Assembly (NCBI GenBank): GCA_947311845.1
Contig: CAMZMU010000111.1
Location: 23,287,023-23,351,022, forward strand
Origin: Poa pratensis
Lineage: Eukaryota; Streptophyta; Magnoliopsida; Poales; Poaceae
DNA length: 64,000 bases
Direction of reading: 5' to 3'
Shown: positions 10,351-22,589 of the stretch, in pieces
Position numbering within the stretch: position 1 is the stretch's first letter
How the letters are laid out: each line of letters opens with the position of its first letter
The notes under the pieces: model-generated
The model's database searches: none
What the model saw: only the letters and a program-made list of their open reading frames with translations
Told to the model about the DNA's origin: nothing
Position numbers and translations under genes: made by a program

Positions 10351-11825
10351 GATCCTGACTGGGATTACAGGCTACACTCACTGACAGCAGGGCCCACGTG
10401 TCATATTCATCCCCAATCTCCTCCTTCACTCCTGAATCCACCCCCATATCCGCTGCCGTGTTGCTCTCCTGCTCCGATACTGGCCGTTCCCGGCCTGGAC
10501 GCTGGCGTTCCTGCCATCCCACTGCCACCGCCCCATGTCCCCTGCTCGAGGTGCGCCTCCCTTAAATCCAAGTGCCGCCCGAGATGCTCCATGGCAGGCG
10601 AAACAAAAATAAAGCACCTCGGACAGTGCGGTTCCAATACATTAAAATCATGCTCGTGAATCTCTCCAATTAGGCATAATTTCGATACCAAGTTAATTCC
10701 CCTACGATCTGGACATACCCAATTAGATTAGCTATTAGCTGGAAAACGATCTAACACTCAACTCATGGTACCTTCGATGAATTAAGTCAATTCACGGGGC
10801 TAACACTGCGCTAGGCTGTAGTCCGTCGGCCCACTCGCGGCTGTCTGTCGTGTTCACATGGGCAGTGAAGTACACCGCTGTGCATGAAGAACGCTAGAGC
10901 CAGCTCGTCCACCAGCGACCTGGCCGACGGCGGCGCACTGCAGGTCTAACTTCGCGACGTGCACTCTCTGTTTCCTGGCTTCTGGGTTGCGTCCTCCTCC
11001 ACGGCTAGCTGCTGGGGTGCAGCCTCTCGCTCGGCTTCAATGAGAGTGCAGCTGCGCAGCGGCCACCTCCGGCGCGTCGCCGGCCACCGGGTTCTGGGGC
11101 CGCGTCGTTGTGCCACCAGGCAGCGTTGAACTAAGGGATGGCGGCGGGAGACGTCGGGATGGTCGCCAAGTCACGCCCCGTGTGTGCTCGATACGGACGC
11201 GGTGAAGTCAGCGGCCGCCGCCGCGGTGAGCAGCGGCATCCGGTTCTGCATTCTTCGCAGCAGCAGCCATAGTCGCCTCCACATCAGCGTGAGCCCAAGT
11301 CAACGTGAGCCTGACATCAACAAGCCGGGTTTGATCTGCCATGTCAGCAAAATTCCAACGGAAACAGCCTAAGGTTTAAAATAGACCGGGATTCAAAAGT
11401 TCGGTGTGCTGATTTCCAGGATTCAGAGTTGAGGGTTCAATTTAGCTAAGCTCGGTTTGATTTGGACTTTTTCCACGTTAAAAACAGGACACGCTCGTAG
11501 GTGGAAGTGGAACGGACCATCTCGATCGGCCTCATTTCGAATATACAGCAACCTGAACTAGGACAAAGCACGAGCATGGGGCGACATGGTGCGAAGATGT
11601 GGTCCTTGTCTAAACCGTACAATATATTGGCAAATGTCAAAGGAATAAAAAAAGGTACCCTAAGGTGCAAATATGTAAATTTTTATTGGAATTTACGACC
11701 TCATAGAAGACTGATTTTTTTCTGTCCTTTTTCAAGAGAAAAAAAGCCTATGAATTTAATGTTTAACATGGACCATGCTTCTTGGGGCCAATCATCTCAG
11801 CCATATTTGTGTGGGTGCCATGCTT
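10351..11825. other. Spacer without recognised gene
   Basis: GC-rich to about 11,370, with CCGCCGCCG runs and a not-I-like GCGGCCGC. Short ORFs on both strands look compositional. No splice-consistent gene, repeat boundary or RNA gene was seen. Confidence 0.5.
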
Positions 11826-11990
11826 ATAGAGAATCCTTATTTGGCCCTATCTTAAAATCGTCTTCCCCATTTGGCGCTACAAAAATATTCTTCCCAGTTT
11901 AACATATAATTTCATTTATTTCCTAATATGGCCCTACCGTTTGTGCCGTTTCGTTTCGCCGTCAGTTGTCATTTTGTTGGACCAAAATAC
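11826..11990 (+). repeat. Left TIR of the MULE
   Basis: It begins TTATAGAGAATCCTTATTTG and pairs with the right TIR near 31,918. Confidence 0.78.
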
Positions 11991-12290
11991 CCCTCGCTAA
12001 TCTGACCAAACCAACTCACTTGACCCGATCGAACCAGCCTTCTCTCGCATCCCCTTTTCGACCCGATGCACACCACAATGAACCCTTACCGATGGCGGCG
12101 CGGTGCCTCCTAGCGAGGGAGGCGGCGGCGTGAGCTGAGGGGAGGAAGAGATGGCGGCGGGTGAATGCAATGACTAGAGAATTAAAGTTGGAGGTGGTAC
12201 AAAGCTCACAATAAGTGGCTGAAGTGACCGCATTAGGAGCCATCGGCTTTAGGTTTGTGGTCAACTAGCAAGAGAGGACGTGTTCTTGTA

Positions 12291-12479
12291 GACAATGGCA
12301 AGTTTCCGGCCTTCCTTGCAAACATGCTCTTGCATTCATTACATCAATTAGCAATGCACATATTCAGAACTCTGTCCACCTGCACTAGTCCATTGACAAG
12401 CTAGTTTAGAGGAGCATATGCCCAACTAATCCTTGCTATGTCTGACAAGACCCAATGGCCTAAATCTGATCATGGATTG
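12291..12479 (+). pseudogene. MULE transposase fragment, SWIM zinc-finger region
   Basis: One frame reads WQVSGLPCKHALAFI, the second half of a SWIM zinc finger (CxH part), and goes on through SISNAHIQN. In-frame stops then appear (for example near 12,388), and a frameshift restores KTQWPKSDHG just before the insertion at 12,480. The reading continues at 30,325 with LFMHPPLLKATAGRP, as in full MULE transposases. The upstream MULE catalytic domain is missing. It is non-functional. Confidence 0.8.
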
Positions 12480-14853
12480 TGTAACACCCCAAAATTTGAA
12501 CCAAATTTTAGCGGTGTTTTCTGACACCTGAAAAACTTTTTCTATTTTTTTCCTAATTATTTCTTCAGAACCTTTTGGGATGATTTGACTTGGGAAATTG
12601 CTCTCTCAAAATTTCCTGGTGAGCCACAAACCACTCCCACACTCGTGATAATTTTGTGCTTAAGTTTCCTCTCGAAAACCCTGGCCCTAATTATCGAACC
12701 GTTTAAACCCTTTTCCTCCACCTACAAAAGGGAAACCTATTTCCATAGCTAGATAAGTTCCACCAAAAATACCAGAGGACTCCCATATCCATATAAAGAC
12801 ATTCCATGCAAAAATATTGCATACTCCAATGCAATATTTCCATGTTAGACATTATTTTCTGAAATGCCGTTTCTGGTCCAGAAATTATCTAGACACCTCA
12901 CACTCATCCAGAAATTATGCCATTTTGGGAAGGTGCATGATTTCACCTCCTGAACATTTCACTCCATTGTCCCAACCTCATTTGAGCAATTTTTGAGGTA
13001 CTTCCTTTGTAATGCCCATTTCTTGTCTTTTTGCAATTTCCAAAGGAACCCCTAATCATATGTTTCAAAAAATTCTATGAAAATTAGGGAATGATCCCTA
13101 GGCATTATGAAACCCATTTATGCAAAAATATTGGGTAACTTGCTAGGAAAATGTTGGACTTTTCCCCTGTGCAAGTTTCTGCCCTAAAACCCTTTTGTTC
13201 TCAAAAACAAACCAAATGATTTTTGTTGTGGGAAGTGAGCACCTGGATGCAAGCACTAGGAGATCCTACACCCCTGGACCAAGTATTGATCAAACCTAAA
13301 ATGGTTTGCCTCTCCAAACATCAGTTTTCAAAATGACCCAGTACTGTATTTCAAAAATTGTAGTCGCACCAACTTGCAAATTTGCAAAAACTTTGGTCAG
13401 CAAAGTTGTGGGGAATTGAATTTGGCGCATAGTGACACGGTTAGTTTCTCCTCTAGAGCCCTAGGGTGGGAGCACCATCTTGATGCCGATGTCGGCATGG
13501 CCAGTGGCGTGGTCACCACCGGCATCGGCAAGCCAGACAGCACAGCTCCTCCGATCCTTCCTCGCTGTTCCTCCGTTTCAGACCAGGCCAACAGTGCCGC
13601 ACCCTCTCCTGCTCCCCAGGATCAGCTCGGGCCGCCCTTATCCCCTCCCTGTAGCCAGGGATGGCGTAAGCGGTGACCTCGGCGCCATTGAATGGCCGCA
13701 CCGGCCCCGACCTACCTCTCCCCCTCCACTACCTATATGAGGGCACCCCGGGCCTCTCCTCACTCCCCCTCACAGTACAGCCAGAAGATCAGAGGGGCAC
13801 GGGAACCTCGAGTCCTTGCTCAGACCGTGCGGTCGCCATGGCCGGGCCTCGAGGTCCGAGGCGCCAAGGACCCCGGCCTTCCCCTGCCTCCTGACCCCCC
13901 CCCTCCAGAGCCTCTCCTTGCGGTGACCGCGTCCCTGCCATCCCGGAGCTGGCGGAGCGGCACAGCGGGGAGCCCCCGTTCTTCCCCGCCATGGCCGTGA
14001 GGCCAGAGCCGCGGGCGACGCTCCCGAGCCACCCCTGGCTCCGGTTTCCCCCTCTCCCGGGCGCGGTGTGGTCCGGCGACCCCGCCACCTGCCCCTCCGC
14101 CGCTGTGGCCCACTCGCCGGTGCCATCGACCATCGACGCTCCTCTGCATCCCCGCATGTGCGTGTCGGGAGGAAGAAGACCAGCACCGATCCCTCCTCCC
14201 GCTTCGTTTTTTTTCAGCGAAGCGTTTTCTTCTGGCCCAGTGGACCAGCAGGGGCAACGGCCCAGCCTCGGCCTGCTAAGGCGCAGCGGCCAGTGGCCTG
14301 CCCAGCCCGGCGCTGGCGCAGCGCGCGCGTGGACGCGCGATGGCCCATCTGTGGCCCAGCCGCACACTGGAGTGGCCCGGTCCGTTTTTTCGGGAATTCT
14401 TTTCCCTTTTCTTCTGGTGAGTGAATTCAAATGCCCGTAGTTTTTAAACCGTAGCTCCGATTTAGTCGATTCAAATTTCTAAATTTGTAACTCGACGAGG
14501 TCTAACCAGTGGTACCAGTCTTGCTGTATTTGGAGAAATTTAGTTTCACTGCCTTTATTTAATGCATCGTTGGTCGTTTCGTGGATTAGGCGTTCTCCGG
14601 GATTCCGACCCCCGGCGAGTCCGAGGCTTTCCCAAACCGTTTCAAGACCATCTCCAGAGGCAAGCTAACCCCTTGCTATGAGACATCCCGCAATGCTTGT
14701 TTGTTGATTGCTTAATACCATGCCGAGTGTTTTGTCTGTCTACCGTTATATTGTTATATTTGTCTGCTATTATTGTTGCATGTATGTCTGTTGTCCGTAT
14801 TTTATATGAGCCTTGTATTGTTGTATGTATATCATATTGCATTTTAAATTATT

Positions 14854-14858
14854 ACAAC
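14854..14858. other. Target-site duplication ACAAC, left copy
   Basis: It matches 28,192-28,196 on the other side of the element. Confidence 0.92.
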
Positions 14859-15353
14859 TGACGAGGGGTAGACTCATCAAGACCCATAGTCGAGGTCCCT
14901 GGGTTGTGAATATGGGGGAGAGAACGTGGTAGCGTTGGAAGTTGCGTCGGTTGACAAGCAGGGGCAAAGATTTTACCCAGGTTCAGGGCCCTCGTGTGGA
15001 GGTAACACCCCTACGTCCTGCCTGTCTGTTATTGCTTTTGCGAATATGGTGGTTACAAAGGTCCCGGCGAGATGCTGATCTCGCTAGGGTTTGTGGTGGT
15101 TCTGAAAGTACGTGGTCTGGTTCGATGGCCCTCCCAGCCCTTAAATAATAGGCTGGGTCTCAGGTATTCGTAACCGACTCTAATTACAAATATGGTAAGC
15201 CTAAACCGACCTATGTCTTTGTCAATCTTGGAGGATACTCCATCTTCGTGGGCCTCCCTTCATGGGCTTCATGTAGGCTCTGCCAATTGGGCCTAGTCGA
15301 TACGTGCACCAGGTACCCTCACGGTAGGGTAACCGATAGGCATTCCCATGTCA
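14859..15353 (-). repeat. 3' LTR of the gypsy element
   Basis: It begins on the minus strand with TGACATGGGAATGCC and ends CCCCTCGTCA. The adjoining polypurine tract on the minus strand is ACTCGGGGGCTAC (15,354-15,366). Confidence 0.95.
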
Positions 15354-15366
15354 GTAGCCCCCGAGT
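15354..15366 (-). other. Polypurine tract of the gypsy element
   Basis: The purine-rich ACTCGGGGGCTAC on the minus strand is immediately upstream of the 3' LTR. Related CCCCCGAGT motifs recur at about 15,970 and between 20,440 and 20,720. Confidence 0.8.
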
Positions 15367-16654
15367 ACTTGTCTGATTCGAAGAGTCGGGCATGGACTCA
15401 TACATTATGCACGTTATGCTTTTTTGTACCTGTGTTGTATGATTCTGAAATGTCTGTATGAAACAGCACATGTTGGCTATGTCGAGTATTTTATCGACTA
15501 TGAGTTTTTGCTTATGATAGTCAAGGGATATTAGCTTAGCAGGCCCGGCACACTCGACGGATCGAGGCCGGTTAACTACCATTTGTGGCAAAACCATACT
15601 AGCTTTCAATCAGACTCGAGTCCCCGGACACGAATCTGGAACAAACTGGACAGACTCGAAATGGCCGTAGAGGTCTTACAAAATCGAATTGCAGTATAGT
15701 TTTGAATCAACCCAACGCGTCCGTCGGGGATTTATTCATCATGTCTGCTGACACGGAACATTTAAGGGTAACGCTGCCGGAGCGGTCCTTAGCCCTGCTC
15801 GACGGATCGGCGAGTCTTACCTTTGCACTACGCATGCAGCATCCGAGGATCGTCGGATCAACTCGAGAATATTTTGAGTATGATTATGCTTATGAACCGA
15901 GTCGAATGATTCGTCGACTGATACTTTGCTATAATTCTATCGGGTGCGCGACAGCGCTCCCGATGGGAGTAGCCCCCGAGATTGTGCTTTATTGCTTGCA
16001 ATGGAGGATAATCTCAAAAAATCCTTACCTTGCATATTTTAGTTAATAAATTTTTTTGATACACTCCCGATGGGAGTTGAACCAGTCGAAAGTTTATCGA
16101 CTGGAATCTGTGACCTTTGCTAGAGAACCACTCGATAGTTTTGTGAGAGACCACCCGAAGATATCATCGAGTGACTTGTATGCCAGTTGTGCAATATGAA
16201 TGACTTCAGCAATGACGCAATTGGCGACTGCCAATTCTGACAAGCGGTGGCGTGCTTGGTTATGTTTGATAGGACGTGACCCTGTTTTGCGGGCCCGTTG
16301 TTGCAGAGCTGACCATGGATGACGCCGCGTGGACGGGATTTGACCGTTCTGGCGCGATTTTCACGGGACGTGATAATGAGTTCCTGGATTCCCGTGCGTA
16401 GTGGGCGGAGTGGCCGGCGACGGTTGCCCTCCGCGGCCGCCACGTGTACGGTTAGATTTCGCGCAGAGCGTTTGGATTTGTTTTAACGGCTATGATCGTT
16501 TTGCGATCTGTGGTAAATAGTAGGGACGGCGCTGGCAGATTTTTTTACTTGCCATTTGCTCGCTGCGCCGCCCCTTGCCTCATCTCCTTCCTCGCGCCCA
16601 TCTCCATTGCCTCTGTGCTCAAGCTTTTCTGCGCTCTGCTCCCCCACCATAGCA

Positions 16655-19600
16655 ATGGCGAAAGGAGGCTCCAAGCGTGGTGCCACCGCCGCCGCCGCGA
16701 CCGACGCGGCCAAGGGCAAGAAAACAGCGGCGAGTACATCTGCCGCCGCCGCTCTGAAGAAGAACAGCGGCGATTGGGCGAGGTCCACGATCAAGGACGC
16801 CCATCTGATCAAGTTCCGCGAGCAGGGATACCTGCCGCCCGCGGCGCAGCTCGCCGTTCGTGCCCCACCAACGAAGGAGGTATGCCCCGAACCACGCGCC
16901 AATGAGCGTGTTTGCTTTGCGGAGTTCATATCCAGGGGCTTCGCGTTTCCTCTCCACGACTTTGTGCGCGGACTGCTTTTTGCTTATGGGGTGCAGATCC
17001 ATGATCTCACCCCGAATGGTATTATGCACATAGCGTGTTTCATCACGCTATGCGAGTGCTTCCTCGGCGTCGCGCCTAGCTGGGCGCTGTGGAAGACTAT
17101 TTTCATGGTGCGGCCCAACAGAGGAGGTGGTCGCACCTACCCTGTGGGCGGCTGCGGCATCCAGGTGCGCAGCGACACGCGGTACTTCCGGCTGAAGACA
17201 GTCGACTCCGCCCAAGGCTGGAGGAAAGGGTGGTTCTACGTCAGCGCCGAACAAGACGGAGTCGCCGCTTACTCGACTACCGCTTTTACCAAGACCAAGG
17301 CGTGGGATCACCAGCTCTCAGTCGAGGAAATGGAGGAAGTAGCTCCTTTGCTGACTCGAATCGGCGAGATGCTGGACAGGATGACAGGCATCCACCTGAT
17401 TGCCACCTTTGTGAAGAGACGGGTATGGCCCATCCGTGCTCGTGCTCACCCGATGTGGGAGTATGAAGGTGCGGATGACGTCACCCGAATAAACCCAGAG
17501 GAGCTGTCAAGGAACGAGCTGCTAGGGCAAGTGCGACACATCACCAACTTGTCGACTGGAGACAGATGTGATGTCGACTGCCCCATTGAGCCGTATGGGT
17601 TGGAGAACCCTTTGCCTGAGGTATGTATGCTTTTGATATGCTTTTGCATTTTTGAGAAGTTGCCACTCTTTTGCCATGTATGTTTCGATTCTTGCTGCTG
17701 ACTTTGCAACGTTTGGATGTATGTGATGCAGGGCCACTCGATCGCCACCTCTCTGCCCCCTTTGCCAGAAAATGGCGAGACTGAAGAAACTCAGGTGCAG
17801 GTGGTGGACCCGAAGAAGGTCGAGTCGCCTATCCCTTCCGCCACCACCTCGCACGCAGATGAAGTTGACGAGGAAGCAACAGAAGAGGTCCAGTCTGAGG
17901 ACAAGGCCACCGACGACCAGGAAGTCGATGTTGCGCCACCGAAGCGACGTCGACTGGCCAAGAAAGCGCCTTCTGCTATGAGTACACCCGCAGAGGGGCA
18001 AGGTTTGGAGGATGACGAGGATTCAGGTTCACCACCTGTTCACCAAGCCGCTCCTTTGCGCATGTGCTCAACAAGCTCCACTCATCTACTTCAGTCGAGT
18101 GGCACCCCGGCTTTTGGGGGCCCGATCTTTGGCGACTCTGAAGATGAGGAGGACGAGGAGCACAGGTATGTGGTCTTTTGAATATGGTTTTTGAGAAGTT
18201 GCGCTTGTTGCACTTTTATGCTGATTTACTTCTCCTTGTTTGCGTCACTCGCAGCGCTGATAATTATCAGGCTGCAACTCCTCCAGTCGAGAATGTACCA
18301 ATCCTGGAGCAGGCGACTGTTGCCCTATCTGCGCACGAGGTTGCCCAGCCGACGACCGCGGGTAAAGCCTCTGAAGCGGCCAAGGTGACAGCTCCAGAGA
18401 TTGGGACATCAGTCACGGTTTCGGAGCCATGGATGAACCACGTAAGTGTTTTTTGCCTGACCTGTGTAGTTCTAGGTCGATGAGAGTTTTTGAAATTTTG
18501 CTGAGTTCGTGTTCCCGCAGCCCTTCTACCACAACTTGGCTGGTTCTGCCAAGGCGTATGTCCAGATGGAGCAGGAGAGAGACACCATGCGCGCCGAGCT
18601 AGAGCGGCTCTGCCGTGAGTTCTCTTTGTGCTTTTGTGTACTGAAATCCTTTTTGCCGTGCATAACTCTGTCGAGTATGTATGCAACTTGCTGATCCAGG
18701 CGAGAAGAAGGAGCTGGATGATGCGCTTGCTGCGCAGCGCGCAGAGTCGAAGAAGGAACTGGCTGCCGCCATCGACTCAGCCGCTGCACGCGAGCGAGGC
18801 TATGCTGACCAGCTCACGGCACTCGCGCAAGCCATGGGAGGTGAGTACTCCTTTGTGCTTTTGATATGATGATGTATCCATCGAGTGTCATGAATTCACT
18901 TTTGCCATGTTTTGAATTGTGCAGAAGCTGTTGGCGTCCCAGCTCCGGCCGATATGGCGAGTGACGATCTTTCGCTGGAACAGGCCGTGGGCAGCTTAAA
19001 TGCCATGTGCGACCAGGCGAAAGACGCACTTGTGAAGTCGACGAGCACGCTTGGCGCTGTGTATGGGGTGGTGTTCCCGACTGGCGTAGTGCCTTCGACT
19101 GCGGACGGCTTTGCTGACCTCTTTGGACCCGGGACCTCCACCCTAGCGAATTTCGCTCGCGCCAACACGGTACGCGGATCTGAGTCCACCCTCAAGCTTC
19201 TTATGGGTCATGGCATAGCCTGTGACTACGAGGGCGCCTTCTGAGTTCCCAAGGAAGCCAGATGGGAAGCCCGTATCGTTGAAGGGGGTGAGCGCAGCCG
19301 CGACGCGATTGGCTGAAGTTTTTATGAACACCATGGAGCGTCGGGCAGCCGAGACTGCCGCTCGCTGCAGAAGAAATCAACCTCGCAGGCTTAGAGTAGC
19401 TGTGCCCTTTTTATTTTTCATGCCTTGTAATGACATCTCCTGAACTGCGCGAGTATGCGCTTTGTTTGCGTTATCGTTGTTTATGCAAAATAGTCTTTTG
19501 CTATTGTGTTTTTCACTCGAAGAGCTGTATGCTTTACGGTTTGAGTATTTTGCTTCTGACACAAACTTTATGTTTGTGCTTATGCTCTGAAACAGTCGCG

Positions 19601-20409
19601 AGAAACTGCCGCTGCACCTGGCTCTTCTCAAGCTCCCGCCATCACCCGAACACAAAGTCAGGTGGCGAACGACGCGAGGCTGATTGAGTATATGAAGGCC
19701 AAGCATGTAGAGATGGATCAGAAGCTAAAGAACGCCCAGGCGGAGCTGGCTCGACTGAGGACGATGCCCGCGCTGGCCACCCAACGCGAGCGTTATGTTC
19801 TTGGAGATGGATCTTGTGAACAGACAACTCGAGTGTGAGTTCGAGTCTTAATCTGTTGACAAAACTTTTTTGGCGTAGTCTGAACTTTTTTGACCGATAT
19901 GCCTGTTTCGCAGGCTTTGTTGATAACTTCGAGACGGAGAAGGCTCGCGTGGAGGAGCGTTTGGATAACGCGACTGACAACCCCACGACTGGGAGGCAGC
20001 ACTTCTGGAATGACAGGTATCATGCTCGCATTCTTGCCACCTTAAAGGATCGCGCCTGGCGAAGTGCAGAATTGCTTGAGTTATGCAGGATGGCGTTTAT
20101 TCGCCTGAACGAGACTCTCTTTCCTGCGGGGCCGCAGCCACAAGGAATCCGTGCTTTGCTAATCTCTTCCGTCAAACAACTCCTATTCGAGAGTTGCTGA
20201 CTCAGAGACTTGTGACTGGAGCCAACGCGGCAATGGCGTTTATGCGCAGTCGAAAACCAAGATTGGTGTTGCGATCACCTGAAGCCGGAGAGCTGCTCGA
20301 ACAAGGAGATCTGGATGACACGCGTCGGGCTGCGGAGACACTAATCGAGTGCACTCGCGAACAGCTTTGTGGTTCCGAGCTGCCTATAAAGGACGAGCCT
20401 GAGGATTAG
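16655..20409 (+). CDS. Antisense accessory gene of the gypsy element (Transposase_28-like)
   Basis: This multi-exon gene runs opposite to gag-pol. Proposed exons are 16,655-17,620, 17,732-18,165, 18,255-18,441, 18,521-18,614, 18,700-18,840, 18,925 to about 19,380, about 19,591-19,838, and about 19,915-20,409; most junctions have GT/AG with pyrimidine-rich acceptors. The N-terminus is alanine/lysine-rich. At about 85-160 the block FISRGFAFPLHDFVRGLLFA with FITLCECFLGV is the putative gypsy-type transposon signature (Pfam Transposase_28). An acidic linker has a basic nuclear-localisation-like KRRRLAKK (about 17,944), then heptad-rich coiled coils. The C-terminus reads IKDEPED. A frameshift near 19,235 breaks the exon before FPRKPDGKPVSLKG. 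Its function is unknown; a role in the element's own regulation is only a guess. Confidence 0.72.
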
Positions 20410-20439
20410 AGTAGTATGCGAGTGGAGTTTTTGAACAGG

Positions 20440-20720
20440 GGGCAGCCCCGAGTGTAAATTGTAACCTTTGTTCATGAATTGATCATGTTTGTATTTGCCC
20501 AGCCCCCGAGTCAATCGAGTGGGGTTTATGAAGTATAGTGTTAGTTGTAAAAACAATTACTATGCAGCCCCCGAGTATTCGAGTGTGACTGCAAAGCTTT
20601 TGCGTTATTGTTGGATCCTTGAAATGCAGCCCCCGAGTGCTCGGGTGCGGCTAAGGTATTATGTTTTTGCAAGAGCGAGAGCTCATATGTCTGGCAACGC
20701 AGCTCCCGAGTACCTCGAGT
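20440..20720. repeat. Array of PPT-like CAGCCCCCGAGT motifs
   Basis: Five variants (CAGCCCCGAGT, CAGCCCCCGAGT three times, CAGCTCCCGAGT) occur at 40-70 bp intervals between the two converging genes. Most are followed by a short TCGAGTG-like half, which gives weak hairpins. They resemble the polypurine tract at 15,354. Confidence 0.75.
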
Positions 20721-20920
20721 GCGTTTAAGTTATGAATTATGCGAGTAGACAAAGGGAAATAGGAGGAACATTGATTATATTCCACTTATGAATGTTAGAC
20801 TGCAGGCCGCCTCATTAAAAACCTTCCAGCCCCCTTAGGTACCCTGGTAAGGAAAAGAGCGCGTCTGAAACCTGCAGCCATCCGACATATCGCCTATTAC
20901 ATTGTACGATTGTGAGCACA

Positions 20921-22589
20921 TTATGCATAGAAACGGCGCAGATGCGCAACGTTCCAAGGATTATGAGAAAGTTCGCCTGTCTTCGCGTGCTTCAATCGAT
21001 ATGCTCCTCCACCAAGGACCTCAGTGATGATGAAAGGGCCTTCCCATGGGGAGGCGAGCTTGTGCACCTTCTTTTGCTTCAGTCGAAGAACTAGGTCACC
21101 AACTTCAAAAGACCTGGTGCGTAGTCGACGACTGTGATAGTTGCGAAGATCTTGCTGGTAGACAGCTGTGCGTGCCAAGGCAATGTCTCGCGCTTCATCA
21201 AGCAAGTCGACTGCGTCTTCGAGTGCTTCCTCAGCGTCGTCTTCGTTGTATGCTTCAACTCGTGGTGCGTTGAATCGCACGTCTGATGGCAGTATTGCCT
21301 CTGCACCATAGACCATGAAGAATGGGGTGAACTGCGTTGAAGTGTTAGGAGTTGTGCGTAGGCTCCATAACACAGATGGTAATTCTTCGACCCAAGCACC
21401 CGCAGCTCTTTTGAGTGGCACCAGGAGACGCTTTTTGATTCCACTAGTCACAACCCGTTGGCCTTTTCGACTTGGCCATTGGATTGTGGATGTGCCACTG
21501 AGCGTAATTGAGCGTAATGTCTTGCTCTTTGCAGAAAGTTTTGAACTCCTCAGCCGTGAAGTTGGTGCCATTATCAGTGATAATACTGTTTGGGACACCA
21601 AAGCGGTAGATGATGCTCTTTATGAAGTTGACTGCAGTAGTGGCAGTCGAACTTGTAATGGGGACCGCCTCGATCCACTTTGTGAATTTGTCGACTGCCA
21701 CCAGTAGGTGAGTATGCCCGCCATGCGACGATTTTTTGAGTGGCCCAACCATATCGAGTCCCCATTGGGCGAAAGGCCAGGCTAGCGGTATGGTCTTCAA
21801 CGCCGATGCGGGTGCGTGCGGCTTTGTTGCGAATTTCTGGCAGCCGACGCACCTTTTGACTATGTCCTCCGCGTCCTTGAGTGCTGTAGGCCAGTAAAAC
21901 CCCGCTCGAAAGGCTTTGGCTACGAGTGATCGACTGCTGGCGTGATGCCCGCAGGTACCTGCATGAATATCTCGAAGTATGGCCTGACCATCTTCGAATG
22001 CAATGCATCTTTGGAACATACCTGATATGCTTCGTTTGTATAACTCGCCGTTGATGACGGTGTATGCCTTGGATCTTCGAGTCACGCGCCGGGACTCGGT
22101 TATGTCATCTGGTAGCTCGCCGCGGAGTATGTAAGCCAGAAAAGGCTGAGTCCAAGTTGGCTCGATGAGGAGCACCTCGACTGGAGGGTCCTCTGTGCTA
22201 GGTGCTTTGTTTTTGGCTGGCGTAGTCGATGGAGGAAGAGTCCGTTTTTCCTTGATGGACCTGTGCTCAATGCGCTCGAGGAAAACACCAGGTGGAACTT
22301 GTGCGCCAGTCGAACCGAGGTTGGCTAGCATGTCTGCCTCTTCGTTGCTTTCTCGTCCTATGTGCCTTAACTCGCAGCCATCGAAGCTGCCCTCCAATGT
22401 ATTGTACAGGTCGCGATAAGCGATCATGTTGTCTGCGATTGCGTCACAAGCCTTCATTGTTTGCTGCACCACCAAATTCGAGTCACCGTAGATCATCAAT
22501 CGAGTGCACCCAAGTGCTTTTGCCATCTTCATGCCATGGATCAAGGCTTCGTACTCAGCTTCGTTGTTGGAGGGTAGTTTGAATCCCAT
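20921..22589 (-). pseudogene. Gypsy RNase H (3' part) and integrase
   Basis: The ORF at 21,444-22,589 begins in RNase H (NNEAEYEALIHG with catalytic Glu, MIYGDSNLVVQQ with Asp, EADMLANLGS). The integrase follows, with an H-H-C-C zinc site (GTCGHHASS to CVGCQKFA), the first catalytic Asp in WGLDMVGPL and the second in ITDNGTNF. Two small frameshifts around 21,470-21,500 put the stretch that should carry the catalytic Glu (NGQVEKANG) into a third frame. The C-terminal half continues in 20,921 to about 21,460 (GIKKRLLVPLKRAAG, VYGAEAILPSDV, then GPFIITEVLGGGAYRL) and ends NVAHLRRFYA. It would integrate cDNA, but is broken here. Confidence 0.88.

Noticed and set aside
10340..10380. Right end of the copia 5' LTR at a TTACA near 10,370
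   Set aside because: Without the second LTR or a target duplication, the end cannot be told from chance TG...CA matches.
10801..11370. Host gene exon in GC-rich spacer
   Set aside because: No ORF with codon-like conservation, no splice pattern and no recognisable product; left as spacer.
11817..11828. 9-bp target duplication of the outer MULE
   Set aside because: The bases next to the two TIRs (ATGCTTATA and TATAACGTT) do not match in any sensible alignment.
13374..14440. GC-rich cluster of overlapping ORFs inside the solo LTR
   Set aside because: Multiple frames on both strands are open together; proline/arginine-rich without motifs; probably LTR leader sequence.
20440..20720. CRISPR-like or satellite array
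   Set aside because: Motifs are short, variable and unevenly spaced, and resemble the element's polypurine tract; this is a plant retrotransposon.
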